64,000 nt of DNA, taken from positions 3,669,501 through 3,733,500 of the forward strand of contig JAOVFP010000010.1 of assembly GCA_025738555.1 (NCBI GenBank). The letters run 5' to 3'. This DNA is from Cyathus striatus (Eukaryota; Basidiomycota; Agaricomycetes; Agaricales; Nidulariaceae). Under the pieces are notes generated by a model, which did no database searches, was not told the DNA's origin, and worked only from the letters and a program-made list of their open reading frames with translations. A program made the translations under genes and the position numbers. Below are positions 48,050 to 59,819 of the stretch, one piece after another (within the stretch, counting starts at the first letter, position 1; each line of letters begins with the position of its first letter).

Positions 48050-49807
48050 TCCTCTTGATCTGAATTGTGTTCATCTGGTTCACCAATTGCTGTTATCTCA
48101 TTGATACTATCATCCCTTGTTGAATTGAGTCGTACTTTAGAGAACATTAAATTCTCTATATTATTACTCATACTATCTTCAGGCTCAACTTCGCTTAGTA
48201 ATTCTTTTAACTCATTTTCTGATAAGTCTATGATATCTTGTAGATTGTCAGGTAAATCAATGTGTTCTCATGCATAGTATGGTACTACTCTGACTCTGGC
48301 CACTTTCTTATGTAATGTAGCACCATTCAATTCCGCTAAAACATAACTTCCACCTGCTGCTCATGCAATTACCACATATGGTCCATTATATTGGTATTTA
48401 TTCTTTTGATTTGATAATTTACCAATCTGTGGACTTCTCATCAAAACCAGATTACCTTGGTTAAAGATCCATTCTTTGACTTTATGCTCAATGGTTTTTT
48501 CTAAATTTTCTAATCACTTAATCTTATCTTCAGTCAATCTTGCTCACATTTCCTCAATATGGTATGTATGTTTTGCTAATGCCTTTGCACACAGACCAAT
48601 TAACTCTGCAGTTGGAATTATACTAGATGGTAGGTTAACTAACCATGTTGCTTCCTTTAAATCTAAAGGCATGACTGGATGCACTCCTGTTACCATGAAG
48701 TAAGGTGAACATCCCATTCGTTTTCTTACTGTTATTCAATCTGCCTATAGTACATGATGCAGGAAGTAATACCATTTTTTAAAGTCCAGTGCTGAGGCTT
48801 TCATTAGCATTTGTCTTATGTCCCAATGAGGCCTTTCAATGATTCCATTAGCCTGGGAATTATATGGTGAAATTGTAATTGTAGTAATATGGTACTTATC
48901 CTCCAACCATTTAAGTGCTTTTTAAATGGTGTACCATTATCAGTTACTATTTTCTGTATACATCCCCAATGGCAAATTATGTCTTCAAATAACTATTGAT
49001 CTATATTACCAGCATTTTCTTTAGTTAATGCTCATGCTTCTGGTCAAGATGATAATGCACATTGTCCATGGACTATATATTTACAGCCTTTTGAAACTTC
49101 TTCTGCCATATTCATAGTATCAGCATGTAATGTTTGAAATACTGAAGGAGTCTTGGTCAATGCTGGAGGGGTCTCAAAAAGTGCCCTTTGATGCTTCTGA
49201 CATTCATCACAAGTTCGGACATACCACTTGTTCAACTTGAGGCCACCAAAATCGATTTAATATTAATTGACTGGTTGCATAAGCACCTCTGTGTCCCAGG
49301 GCATCATGTAAAGCTTGCATCATATATATCCTGTAAGGTTTTTCAACATATAATCTGTGTTCGCCTTCTAAGTCATGCAAGTATAATTTCCCATCATCTA
49401 GAAAATAATGCCTTGCAAATTTCTTAAAGTTCTTCCACTCCTTATCATTCATTTTCTCAGGTTGTACTGATGTATCTTTTAACCAGTCCTTAACTAATTC
49501 AATTCGATTGTCTTTGTCTTTAGCCAATGTTGTTCAGTGTTCTTCTTGATATGATGCCCAGTAAGCCATTTTCTCAGGTACTACAGCAATATTTACAAAT
49601 TGACTGAGGAAAGCTCATTTTTCTTCAGGACATGCTAGATCTGCTATTATTCTCTGTTTTATCTCCCACTCACATTCCCAACTCTCTCTGGCTTCTACTA
49701 ATTCATCTATGAAATTACTTGGTACCTCTGCCATCATAAAACCTGTCCTAGTATCAATATCCACTAAAAACTCTTCTAGAGGTAGTGGATCTGAGTCTGT
49801 TGGGCTC
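48050..49807 (-). pseudogene. Gypsy pol fragment: integrase with C-terminal region
   Basis: Reading leftward from element C there is an acidic linker (LPLEEFLVDIDTRTGFMM), then the HHCC zinc region with HDALGHRGAYATSQLI and a CDECQKHQ cysteine pair (49340-49190). An IN core follows with QANGIIERPHWD (near 48850) carrying the catalytic Glu. The C-terminal domain has NGPYVVIA and GGSYVLAELNGATL (48400-48320) and RVRVVPYYA, and an acidic tail. Several TGA codons fit CGA. No chromodomain is seen, so this is a different gypsy lineage from the chromovirus. It continues from the RT part across element C. Confidence 0.82.
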
Positions 49808-49815
49808 GATTTTTC

Positions 49816-51399
49816 CAGTACTTTACACTCCCCCCCCCCTTCACCATGAATTCACATGAAATTCACCTAAAATTCACATATTCACATGAAATTCACGTGA
49901 AAATCACATGAAAATCACCTATTTAATATAAATTCACATGAAATTCACATGAAATTACATGAACTTCATGTGATTTTAAATATTTTCCAAAAAGCATAGG
50001 TTCATGAACTTTCATGTATTTTAGGTGAAATTTAGGTGAAAATACAGTGAAATTCATATTAAAAATTGGAGGTCATTACACTACTGAGTGTGATACCCAG
50101 GGCTAAGTGTGACACCCAGAGCTGAGTGTGACACCCAGAGCTGAGTGTGACACCTAGAGCTGAGTGTGACACCCAGGGCTAAGTGTGACACCAAGGGCTG
50201 AGTGTGACACTAAGGGCTAAGTGTGACACTGAGGACTGAGTGTGACACCTAGGGCTAAGTATGACACTCAGGACTAAGTGTGACACCAAGGGCTGAGTGT
50301 GACACTGAGGGCTGAGAGTGACACCTAGGGCTGAGAGTGACACCCAGGGCTGAGTGTGACACCTAGGGCTGAGTGCAGTCATCAAACTTGTCACACATGT
50401 GTGAAAGTGTGACATATTGGAAAATGTTGGAAAAAGCGTGACATGTGTGACATGCGTGGGAAAAAATGTGACATATTGGAAACTGTTGGGGAAAAAAGTG
50501 TGACATGTGTGACAAACGTGGGAAAAGGTGTGACGTGCGTGACAAGCGTGGGAAAAGTCGGAAAGTGCGGCAAATGTGATGATTATGGTATGTGACACTT
50601 TTCCAAATATGTCACATTTTTCCCACGCATGTCACACATGTCACGCTTTTTCCAACATTTTCCAATATGTCACACTTTCACACATGTGTGACAAGTTTGA
50701 TGACTGCACTCAGCCCTAGGTGTCACTCTCAGCCCTCAGTGTCACTCTCAGCCCTCAGTGTCACACTCAGCCTTTGGTGTTACACTTAGCCCTCAGTGTC
50801 ACACTTAGCCCTAGGTGTCACACTCAGCCCTCAGTGTCACACTTAGCCCTGGGTGTCACACTCAGCCCTGGGTGTCACACTCAGCCCTGGGTGTCACACT
50901 CAGCCCTGGGTGTCACACTCAGCCCTGGGTGTCACACTCAGCCCTGGGTGTCACACTCAGCCCTGGGTGTCACACTCAGCCCTGGGTGTCACACTCAGCC
51001 CTGGGTGTCACACTCAGCCCTGGGTGTCACACTCAGCCCTGGGTGTCACACTCAGCCCTGGGTGTCACACTCAGCCCTGGGTGTCACACTCAACATGCAG
51101 TATTACTCTCTACTCTTGTATAAGCTTCACATGAACTTCACTGAGTGACATGAATATCAGGTGAAAAATTCATGTGAATTTTCACTTCATCTTCACATGA
51201 AATTCATGTCACTTAGTGAAGTTCCAGTGAAATTCATGCAAAATTCACATGAAATTATTAGCAGTGTTCTCACTGAAATTCAACAAAAATAATGCAAAAA
51301 GTTCACCTGAAATTCACATGAAGTTCACATGAAATTCACCCATTCATGTGAAATTCATGTGAAATTCACGTGAAAGGGGGGGGGGAGCGTAAAGAGCTC
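49816..51399. mobile_element. Element C: 1.58 kb non-autonomous foldback transposon
   Basis: The left end CAGTACTTTACACTC is followed by a C run; the right end reverse-complemented is GAGCTCTTTACGCTC plus a C run. Perfect 8-bp TSD GATTTTTC (49808-49815 and 51400-51407). Removing C rejoins the gypsy pol frame. Subterminal TTCACATGAA words are abundant. The interior is a large inverted repeat whose arms contain 19-bp tandem units (50085-50375 and 50700-51090) around a TGTCACACATGTG core (50380-50690). No coding gene. Confidence 0.88.
50700..51095. repeat. 19-bp tandem array CAGCCCTGGGTGTCACACT
   Basis: About 20 near-identical 19-bp units, the last dozen almost perfect. A more diverged inverted array of about 15 units lies at 50085-50375. 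The 100-140 codon open frames across it are periodic artefacts. Confidence 0.92.
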
Positions 51400-52505
51400 G
51401 ATTTTTCCATGGGGTAAGGTTTGTCATCATCATCAGACTCATTATTAAATTTCCAGTTTGTTGGATCAGTAGGTGCAGGAGGTCATCTAGACAATCCATC
51501 TGGTCCAAAAATTTTATCAGTCTTATGTACTAATGTGAAGAAGAAATTAGTGCATATAAAATTTACTCAGTGATTAATTGTTGCATTAGGCATTTTACCA
51601 GCATTATCTAACATTCCTGATAGATACTTTGCAGCTGTTTCTACTACTAAATTTCTACAACCAAATAGCAAATACTGTTCCTCCTCAAGTACCATTCACA
51701 GTCCTAATAGCTCCCGCTTTGGTTGTGAATATCTAGATTGTCTTTCTATTAATGACTTAGATCCAAATTTTACATAATGAATCTTTGATGGATCAATCTC
51801 ATCTCTTTGATATATCATCCAGCCAGCTGCTATGTAGAATGTGTCTACTGCTAATACCAATGACTGTTTACTCTTATAATCAGGGTTTCAAATTGGTAAG
51901 TTATTCTTTACTGCTTCTTTCAAGACATCCATTGACTTCTGTTCTGCATATTCCCATCTAAATGGCATGTATTTATGCAACATATTATACAATGGTGCCA
52001 CTAAGTCAACAAACTTAGGTATGTAATGTCTAGCTTGTACAGCCATTCCAAGGAAGGATCTAACTTGGCTATGATTCTCACATTTTACTCAGGTAAGTAC
52101 TGAATCAATTGCCTTAGCTGTTGGTCTCCATCCTTCATATGAACACTTATAACCTACCATCTCAAACTCATCTGCACAGATAATTGACTTCTTACCAGAA
52201 AATGTTCCACCACTGTATTTCATTTGTTGTAAGATCCTTTTACATTCTGCATATGCTCCCATACAAATCGTCTAATGCCTTTATTTTCTGGGATAGTCTC
52301 ATATCCGCCTCCTGGTAACTCATATCTAGTTGCTGGTCCACGAATTGGACAATCATCAATGTATGGCATTGTGTATTCAAGTACTTCATCTTGCAATATA
52401 AATGTAACATTATCATGGAATATAGGTACAAAGTTGGTCCAGCCCATTGGTAAAGTGACTAATCGCAATGCTGCATCTCTTGAACTTCTCATTCTGTATT
52501 TATAA
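51400..52505 (-). pseudogene. Gypsy pol fragment: reverse transcriptase and RNase H
   Basis: Reading leftward from 52505: LVTLPMGWTN, the catalytic YIDD (near 52360), GGYETIPENKGIRRFVWEH, thumb and connection segments (VGHKCSYEGW near 52140, SFLGMAVQARHYIPKF near 52050) and an RNase H-like region with DTFYIAAGWM and SQPKRELLGL (51850-51700). It ends at YPMEKS, where element C is inserted. The RT N-terminal part, protease and gag are missing. Stops and shifts are scattered. Confidence 0.82.
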
Positions 52506-55500
52506 CAAGGCAGAGTTAATAATAATACCTCAGAGTTGGGACAAGTCCTAAGTGGAGGAAAGGTGTTAACATAGTTGATTCAAAACTGTAGTCTATCTAC
52601 AAAGTGAAGTAGTTTATATAGTATTTACTTTGTCCCAGATATGGAGGGAGTTAGTGTCTATGGGATTGTGGCACAATGGGGGATAAGTAATTTCAGAGAT
52701 TACTTTACTTTTAAAAACATGACATTGTGCTCTGTACATGAGTACCAGAAACCCAGATCTAAGACAAAATGCCTATGACAAAGTCAACAAGATACATGAT
52801 ATGGATAAAGACAAAATAGACTTATTGCACCTATAACCAACCCAGACTCTGAGACACAAGATCTGTGAGCTTGAGTAATGATGAGACAATGAAACAAAGA
52901 GGCAATGAGGCAAGCAAGACAATGAGTGAGTGAGAGCATGAGAAGGGAAGGGAAACAAGAATGGAAAGAGAGTAAGTACCCCAACAGTCAGAAGTTCATG
53001 CAGAAGTGGAAAACTGGCCCATTAAGCTGATGTAAATGAATTTGATGTGAGCAGCTGATGCTGCTGCATCAGCTGATTACCTGATTAGGAAGGTAACTAA
53101 TGTGATACTCAAACAAGTGCACATTGCAGAAGGGAGTGCATTGGACTATGCACATGATTGGCTGCCTGCTGCCTGAGTGCTGATGAAACACTACCTTACA
53201 CATGGACCAGTGAAATGTCCAGAAGATATAATCATATTTTATTACTGTGCCATTTGTAATTAGGTACATAAAAAAGGTATATAGAAGGTGAAGAGGGAAG
53301 AAATAAGGCAGAAACTGCCAGGCATTCTTCCATCCCACAAATAGGATGGTTCAAACATCAGACAAGAATCAGAATTAATTATGAGATGTTTAAACACCAA
53401 GAACTACATACTGAGTTTACTGAATTGAAATCTGAATAACTTGAACTTTGAATACCTTGTTCTTGTACTAGCACAGTTGCTACAGGCTTCATATTATACC
53501 TAGAGGCCACTGCAATGGTTTCCCAACAGATGGAAGCCTTAAAGTTGTATTTCCCAAGCACCACAAAAAGTTTCAATGCTGTTTCAATGCAGATGTAATG
53601 TTTAAAGAGGACCATAAACCTTTTCTTGAGCAAGCTGTTATTTACAAAGCACAGGGCAGTGGTCACAAAGACACTAAGAACAGCAGCCCTTCTGCTAATT
53701 TTGGAGTAGGGCAATACACTAGAGGCAAAATAAATTTCCCAGAACTGAAAATAAAGCTAAAGTGTTAAAATATTTATTTTATTTTATTTAGTACTAAACA
53801 ATAAAGATACAAACTGAGCTCAGTTTGTTTATTCTTTTTCAATTAAATATACCACAAAGTCCTTCCATTCCCACTATGTATTCAAACAAAGAAAATGCAA
53901 AAGGAAGGCATCACACCTGGTCAAATTAAATCTGTCTTTTTCTTTCTAAAAGGAAGTATAAATGATCTGGAAGAAAAAGAAGAGAGCTAGAGGTTAACTA
54001 CTGTTTATGGTAGGTTTGAGTGCCTAAACAGAATAGATAGCTAGGATTACTCTGTCTATCTTATTACCTTTAGAGATATATTAGTTTTTTTAGTTTCTCC
54101 CTCTCATCTTAGAAAACTAACTTGTATATTTTGTCTTTGTTTAGGTACACCTGACTGACTTATCATGATGTAAATTCTGCTATGTTTCCACAGCAAGATC
54201 ACTTCTAACTTGTACAAAAATACTGAAAATGTGAGTGACAAGTAAGATAGTACTCCTCTTTATGTTAAGGTATCTTTAAGTTCACTTTTCAATCCCAAAT
54301 GAACCAAAATAATAATAATTTATTGTAAGAAAAGAAGTAATACTCTGTGTACTACTCTGAAATTACAAGACTTTAATTAACACCTCAGTACTAATTTAAA
54401 TCCTTTAAACTAGTTGAAAGCAACTTTTTGCTTGCCTTGATTTTGTTTTATTTAAAGTCCCAAACACTAGACCCCCACCAGAATCTCAGTTTCTTGTACT
54501 TTGTAATAAACACACAAAATTCCAATAAAATCACTTTAATTCCTTTGAAACAACAAGATCAAAACCACTACTCTATACCTATGTACTGAGCAAGAAAGGT
54601 GCTATGCTGCTTCCTTTCCACCTTCTAATGTACCTAGTTATATACAGAATTGAAAAACATATTACAAATCAAGTTCTCAGATCATAAATACTAAATATAT
54701 ACAGCATTATTTACATATATAATTGGTTTATCAGCCTGATATCAGCTGGAATCCCATCCATTGTATTGCTAATCATGGTCAATTAACATGTGTTTCTTTC
54801 TAGCTTTGGAACGAGCCCAAGATCACCCATGTTTATGGAAATTTGACCTCTGTATACCCTCAGAATATATGCTGATCATTCTATTACTGCAATTTACTAT
54901 TGATACAGTATATTACATTTGTTCTTTCAAATAGATTTCCTTCATTAGAAGTATGTATTACTCATAGACCAATATTTGCATTCTGTAAAGTCTTGTACTC
55001 TGAGTAATGCATAGATTTCCTTATTAATATTTCATTGTATCATGTCTGAATAATTGTTTAATATTATTCCTGTTACCAAACAATCAATTATAACAGTCTT
55101 AGAACCTAACAGACACCTGTACAAGTCATGTAACTGATGCTAAAGCAGTTTATTTTAATGATTATATTCTCTTTCCTTTATTTCCAGGTTAGTGGTAGGT
55201 TGGGCATTAGAGCACTTATACTGTATAAGTATATTTGTAGATGGTTTATGACCATGAATATTAAGTCAATTTGTTGAGTGCTTGCTATTAAATAGCAGTC
55301 CATGAATCTTTATTTATTATATGGACTTCCTCAATGCGTTCAGCTTTAATACTAAAAACGATAATAATGCACAATTTATGTCTAAATGTGTGAGTAGCAT
55401 CACACCATTTCATTATTATATCACCCCATTTCATTATTATATCACCCATTTCATTATTACACCATTCTATTTCATCATTACATCTCCCCATTTTATCATT

Positions 55501-56100
55501 ACATCATTCTGTTTCATTATTATATTATCCCATTTCATTATTACATCTCTACAACATTCCATTCTGTTACATTCATGTCTGGATACATTGTGCTGACATT
55601 AACTGAAGGTTTCCACATGACTTTCCAATATACCCAGTCCGTTTCTGGCACATACCTGCTATGAGTTTATGTCTTCCAATATTTCCATCTGGGTCCTTAC
55701 CTGGAACCTATCAGGTTTTTCTTTGGGAATCTCGGATATGTAGTTTCTCTTATGATAGCCTCACTGTGTTATTGTAGTATTACTCCTTGCTTCTATTCTG
55801 ACTTGTATGTTTCATTATGGCCTTTGTAGTTTAGTTTTATGTCACCATTTTTACTCTACATTCTGAATGCATCCTTTGTGCCTCTACTCCACTTTGCTCA
55901 GTCTTTATTCTGTTTACTTACACTTAACATTCTCTCTCTGGATTCGTACCTACTAGTTCTTAGTACATATATATAGTCTTCCAGATGTACCAGTAGTCTT
56001 TAGTATTTGTATCAACTCTGTACACTCTCTTCCTACTCTAAGTTCTGAAACCTGCTACAAGTTTTCCTTTGGGTTTCTCTCCCACTGCCTAGTGTAGTGG
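52506..56100. other. No confident gene; AT-rich
   Basis: Only weak open frames. A minus ORF at 53379-53714 (111 codons, starts MPYSKISRRAAVL) has no recognisable domain. The region contains the microsatellite-like array at 55385-55560. Confidence 0.4.
55385..55560. repeat. Short tandem array CATTTCATTATTATATCACC
   Basis: About nine imperfect units of roughly 18-20 bp (CATTTCATTATTAYATCAYC). Confidence 0.75.
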
Positions 56101-56129
56101 CGAAGCCTCCTTGTATACTCTGGAATGTT

Positions 56130-56810
56130 TCCTTGCATTGTATATTGCCTGTCATGAAATACAAACCATTCCCTGGAGATATTCAGGAGGTGCAGCACAT
56201 ATGCTGAAGCCACAGTTCACTTCTGCACTCCCACTTCCATTCCCATACCCATACTTACTTCAGGTTTCCATTATAGTTTTCCTGAACCCTCTGGGCATCT
56301 TTGTGTTTGTTCTTGGTAGGAAGGACTTGATATATAACAGAGCTGTAGTCAACTGCTTTTTTGCACTCCAAGCAACAGCATCTCCTCCTAGTAGAAAAAC
56401 ATAGCTGCTGATAGACTTCCTGTGAGCATTAGAAGCCCAATCCACATCCAAATAAATTGTAAGTTCTTGAGTCTAGTCCTAATTGTCTCCATTGTAAGTT
56501 AAGATATGGTTTTGTGTACTCTTGAGATAATGAAAAATGTGTTTGATAGTGGTCCAATTTACTTGTTGAGGACTCTTGATGTATTGTGCTAACTTGTGCA
56601 TGGTGTAAGCAATGTTAGAACAAGTTCCTAGCACAATATAATTGAGTGCTCTGATCATTTGTGCATACTCATATAAGATTCATGGATCTGTAGAAAACTC
56701 CCTCTGCTCCTCTATCTCTGAATCTTTGATGTTGAGAGTAATATTTGGATTGAGTGGGATGTGTACTGAATTTGCTTGTTTGTTAGTGACAGATAAGCAA
56801 AATGCTTGAA
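56130..56810 (-). pseudogene. Ty1/copia pol fragment: end of RT and RNase H
   Basis: Reading leftward: IPLNPNITL, DSEIEEQREFSTDP, ALNYIVLGT, HKLAQYIKSPQQVNWT, HYLKSTQNHILTY, then the RNase H block DVDWASNAHRKSISSYVFLL and GGDAVAWSAKKQ. This order is diagnostic of copia pol C-termini. TGA/TAG codons break it. The following segment degrades and no LTR boundaries were found. Confidence 0.82.
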
Positions 56811-56999
56811 GTCAAACTTAAACACTTGAATGAGGAAAGAAGTATACTCTTATTGCAAGTCTGGAATAAACTAGCACAAGAATAGCAAACTACTAACTAA
56901 AAAGACTGTATTTACAGAAATAGTCCATGAGGAAATCACATGTACATTAGCTTACACTACAATGCATGTCTACTGTACTTCTACATTAAAAACTCATGT

Positions 57000-58511
57000 T
57001 ATATGTATGGCTGAACTGTGCAACTGTGCCCACAGTCTTGATGAGTAATGTATGTTTTACATCAGGTAGTTCTACAATATTACTAGTGAATGCTACTGGT
57101 ATAGAGTTATTTATGTAAGAATTGTCCATATTTACATTACTTTGTACATAAGGGCCTTAGTTTTGCTTTTTAGAGCATGTGTTGGCCATGTCCTTCTCAT
57201 TTCAGGACATTGATATCCATGTGATCTTCTCCTTGTGATACTGTGAGATTGGCTTGTTAGGGGGAGGTGCTTGGTTTTGTAGGAAAAGAGGTCCTTGGTT
57301 CTGAGGTTGGAATTGATTTGGTCATGGTCCGCCCTGTTGAGTATTCTGCATGTCTTGTTGTTGTCTGTAGTTCTGATTTTGACCAGGGTTAAGTTGTTGT
57401 CAGGGGTTTTTGTTCCTATAAATGTTTCGACATTCTCGATCAATTTCCTGAGTAGTATTGTACCATTCTAATAAAGATCCCAGTGTTCTGCACATGATAA
57501 TCATTTCAAGTAATCTTGGATCTAATTTATCCTATACTTTCTAATGACCTCAGCATTGTTGTATTCTGTTCGTCCTGCAACTGTTGAGAATCTAACCATG
57601 AATTCTTCAACTGTCCAGCATCCTTGGTATAATGTGTCTAGCTCATCTTGAGCATCCTGCATTTTCAAATATACTCCAAAGAAATGTAAAAAGTCTTCCT
57701 TAATTTCTTTGAAGGTGTGTTGGTTAAAACCATTATTCCATCCATCTATCCTGCTGTAGTCTGATTTTTTTAATTTGTCTATAAGGCTTAACATAAACCT
57801 TATCTTCATCTCATAATCGAGGGGATTGACATGAGATCCTGTGAAGTAAGACTCCAATGATCTCATCCAAGCTCAGGCATGTTTATGTTCTCCTGTATAT
57901 TTTTCAGGCTTCTCAATCTTGAGAGCCTTATCTGTAATTGCATCCCATTGTCTCATCGCCATCATAGAAGTAGCTTTGGCAGTTTTTTTTATGGGTGCAT
58001 GTAATCCAAAGATTCCTCTTCCAACAAATCGGATTGCATCTGCAAGAAAATGTGCCCAACCTCCTTGTCCAGATGGATCTGGAGGGTTAGACAGTGGTGT
58101 TGAGGTTCTCAGACATTGTGGGTTTCCTTCAGGGTTAATTATCCCAAAGGGTTGTATTAGTGATGGGGTGAAAGGTCTGGGTGGTGAGGTGAGATGTTTG
58201 GATTCCATGATTTGAAAAATGAAATCAGAGTAGGTGGGTGTGGGAAGATCTTGAAATTCGTTATGAATGGTGTTTAATAAGGTTTCATATCCTAATGGAG
58301 ATGTCAAATCTTCCTCTAGAATGGTGTCAAAGGTGAAAGGAGTGGGAGATCTGAGTTGTTCCTTTTCATCATGTCCTTCTTCAGTGATGATGGTGAGAAT
58401 GTGAGGGGTAGGAATGACAGGATGAGAAGGTGGTAAAGGGTAAAGAATAGTTTGTGTGAATGAAGGATAGGTATTGGGATCAAAATCTGAGGTGTCAGAG
58501 TCCACTGACAT
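57000..58511 (-). pseudogene. Ty3/gypsy-type gag
   Basis: ATG at 58511-58509 (MSVDSDTSDFDP). A Pro/Thr-rich acidic N-terminal region precedes the capsid-like part KPEKYTGEHKHA ... AWMRSLESYF (57890-57850), KIRFMLSLID, a long helical block and WTVEEFMVRFSTVAGRTEY (57620-57570). Beyond it a frame change leads into a Gln/Asn-rich tail toward 57000. The break between KHA and AWMRS is TGA at a CGA-compatible site. It could belong to the same element as the pol at 48-52.5 kb, but they are separated by 4.5 kb of unrelated sequence. Confidence 0.7.
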
Positions 58512-58621
58512 GACTCTCAGATTAAGGTTATGGAAATAGGATGTAGGGTGAGATCAGGGTGTATGGATTGGTACGAATGAGAATGGAATGTGATAGGTGC
58601 CAGAGTGAAAGACACAACCAA

Positions 58622-58702
58622 CTTAGAACTGGTATGGACAAGGGAAATCTGACTGTCTAATTAAAACATAGCATTGCAATGGCCAGAAAGTGGTGTTGAT
58701 GG

Positions 58703-58735
<33 letters not shown>

Positions 58736-58787
58736 AGTGAAGAAATTCAATCAAGCATGGGTAAACAGTGGGAGTAATTATTTTAAG
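58622..58787 (+). rRNA. 25S rRNA fragment, degenerate
   Basis: Follows 25S from TTAGAACTGGTATGGACAAG through GACTGTCTAATTAAAACATA, TTCTGCCCAGTGCTCTGAAT, GTCAAAGTGAAGAAATTCAA to GGTAAACAGTGGGAGTAA, then loses the match. Changes are mainly C-to-T or G-to-A at CpG sites (for example GGTAAACGG to GGTAAACAG). Confidence 0.92.
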
Positions 58788-58918
58788 CAATTGGGTCAAA
58801 AGCGTAAATACTTTGTCTCTAACATCTATGGCCATAGGACTCTGAAAGCACCACATCCTGTCCGATCTGTGCAGTTAACCAGAGTGCTGCCTAGTTAGTA
58901 CCATGGTGGGGGAGAGTG

Positions 58919-59819
58919 GTGTCAGCCAATTTATTCACAAATTAGCCTGAAAAAATGAGTGCCACAATCATATTTTCCAGGCAAAATTGAGTACCATTTT
59001 TATAAGGCATATTGAGTGAATGTAATGTAATAGTGATCATTGGCACTCATTTAGTTATTATACTTCATTATTAGACTGTAATATTATTGAATATGAGGGC
59101 ACTCAAAAGTGATCATTTGAAGAATATTAAGTGGTAATCATTGGCACTCATTTTATTATTATACCTGATAACTAGGCTATTGTGTTAGCTGAATATGGGG
59201 GCACTCAAAAGTGATCATTTGGAGAATATTAGGTGGCAATCATTGACACTCATTTAATTGTTATACTTGATTACCAGGCTATTGTATTAGTTGAATATGG
59301 GGGCACTCAAAAGTGATCATTTCAGGAATATTAGGAGGCAATCATTGGCACTCATTTATATATTACTTGTGATTACTAGGCTATTATATTACTATAATAT
59401 GGAGGCACTCAAAAGTGATCATTTCAGGAATATTATGAGGCAATCATTGGCACTCATTTATGCATTACTTGTGACTACTAGGCTATTGTATTAGTTGAAT
59501 ATGGGGGCACTCAAAAGTGATCATTTTAAGAATATTAGATGGTGATCATTTGCACTCATTTCAATACTAACTATATTACTTTTAAAATGATATGGCACTC
59601 AAATGTATGCTCTTTGTGACAATTGTGGTGCACATCACAATTGTCGCATCATTCCCACGCTCCATATATTTCCCGCGCATTACATTGTCACACCTTCATG
59701 CGCGTCACAATTGTCACATCATTCCCGCGCTCCACATATTTCCCACGCATTACATTTGTCACGCCTTCACACGCATCACAATTGTCACATCATTCCCGCG
59801 CTCCATATATTTCCTGCGC
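58919..59819. mobile_element. Foldback element FB3, truncated copy
   Basis: Begins GTGTCAGCCAATTT, as FB1 and FB2 do. The outer segment is made of tandem units of about 101 bp with AAGTGATCATTT and GGGGGCACTCAAAAG. The inner segment (59610-59819) is a TTGTCAC/CATTCCCGCGC array. The other half is absent because the gypsy LTR is inserted at 59820. Confidence 0.7.
59040..59600. repeat. Tandem repeat of about 101 bp, five to six units
   Basis: GGGGGCACTCAAAAGTGATC recurs near 59097, 59199, 59300, 59402 and 59504, with a diverged unit at 59590. Confidence 0.85.

Noticed and set aside
50080..51095. CRISPR-like array
   Set aside because: Direct repeats of 19 bp abut with no unique spacers, arranged as two inverted arms of a eukaryotic transposon.
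53379..53714. 111-codon minus-strand ORF as a gene
   Set aside because: No domain, no introns, no conserved partner; kept only as a note in the gene-free region.
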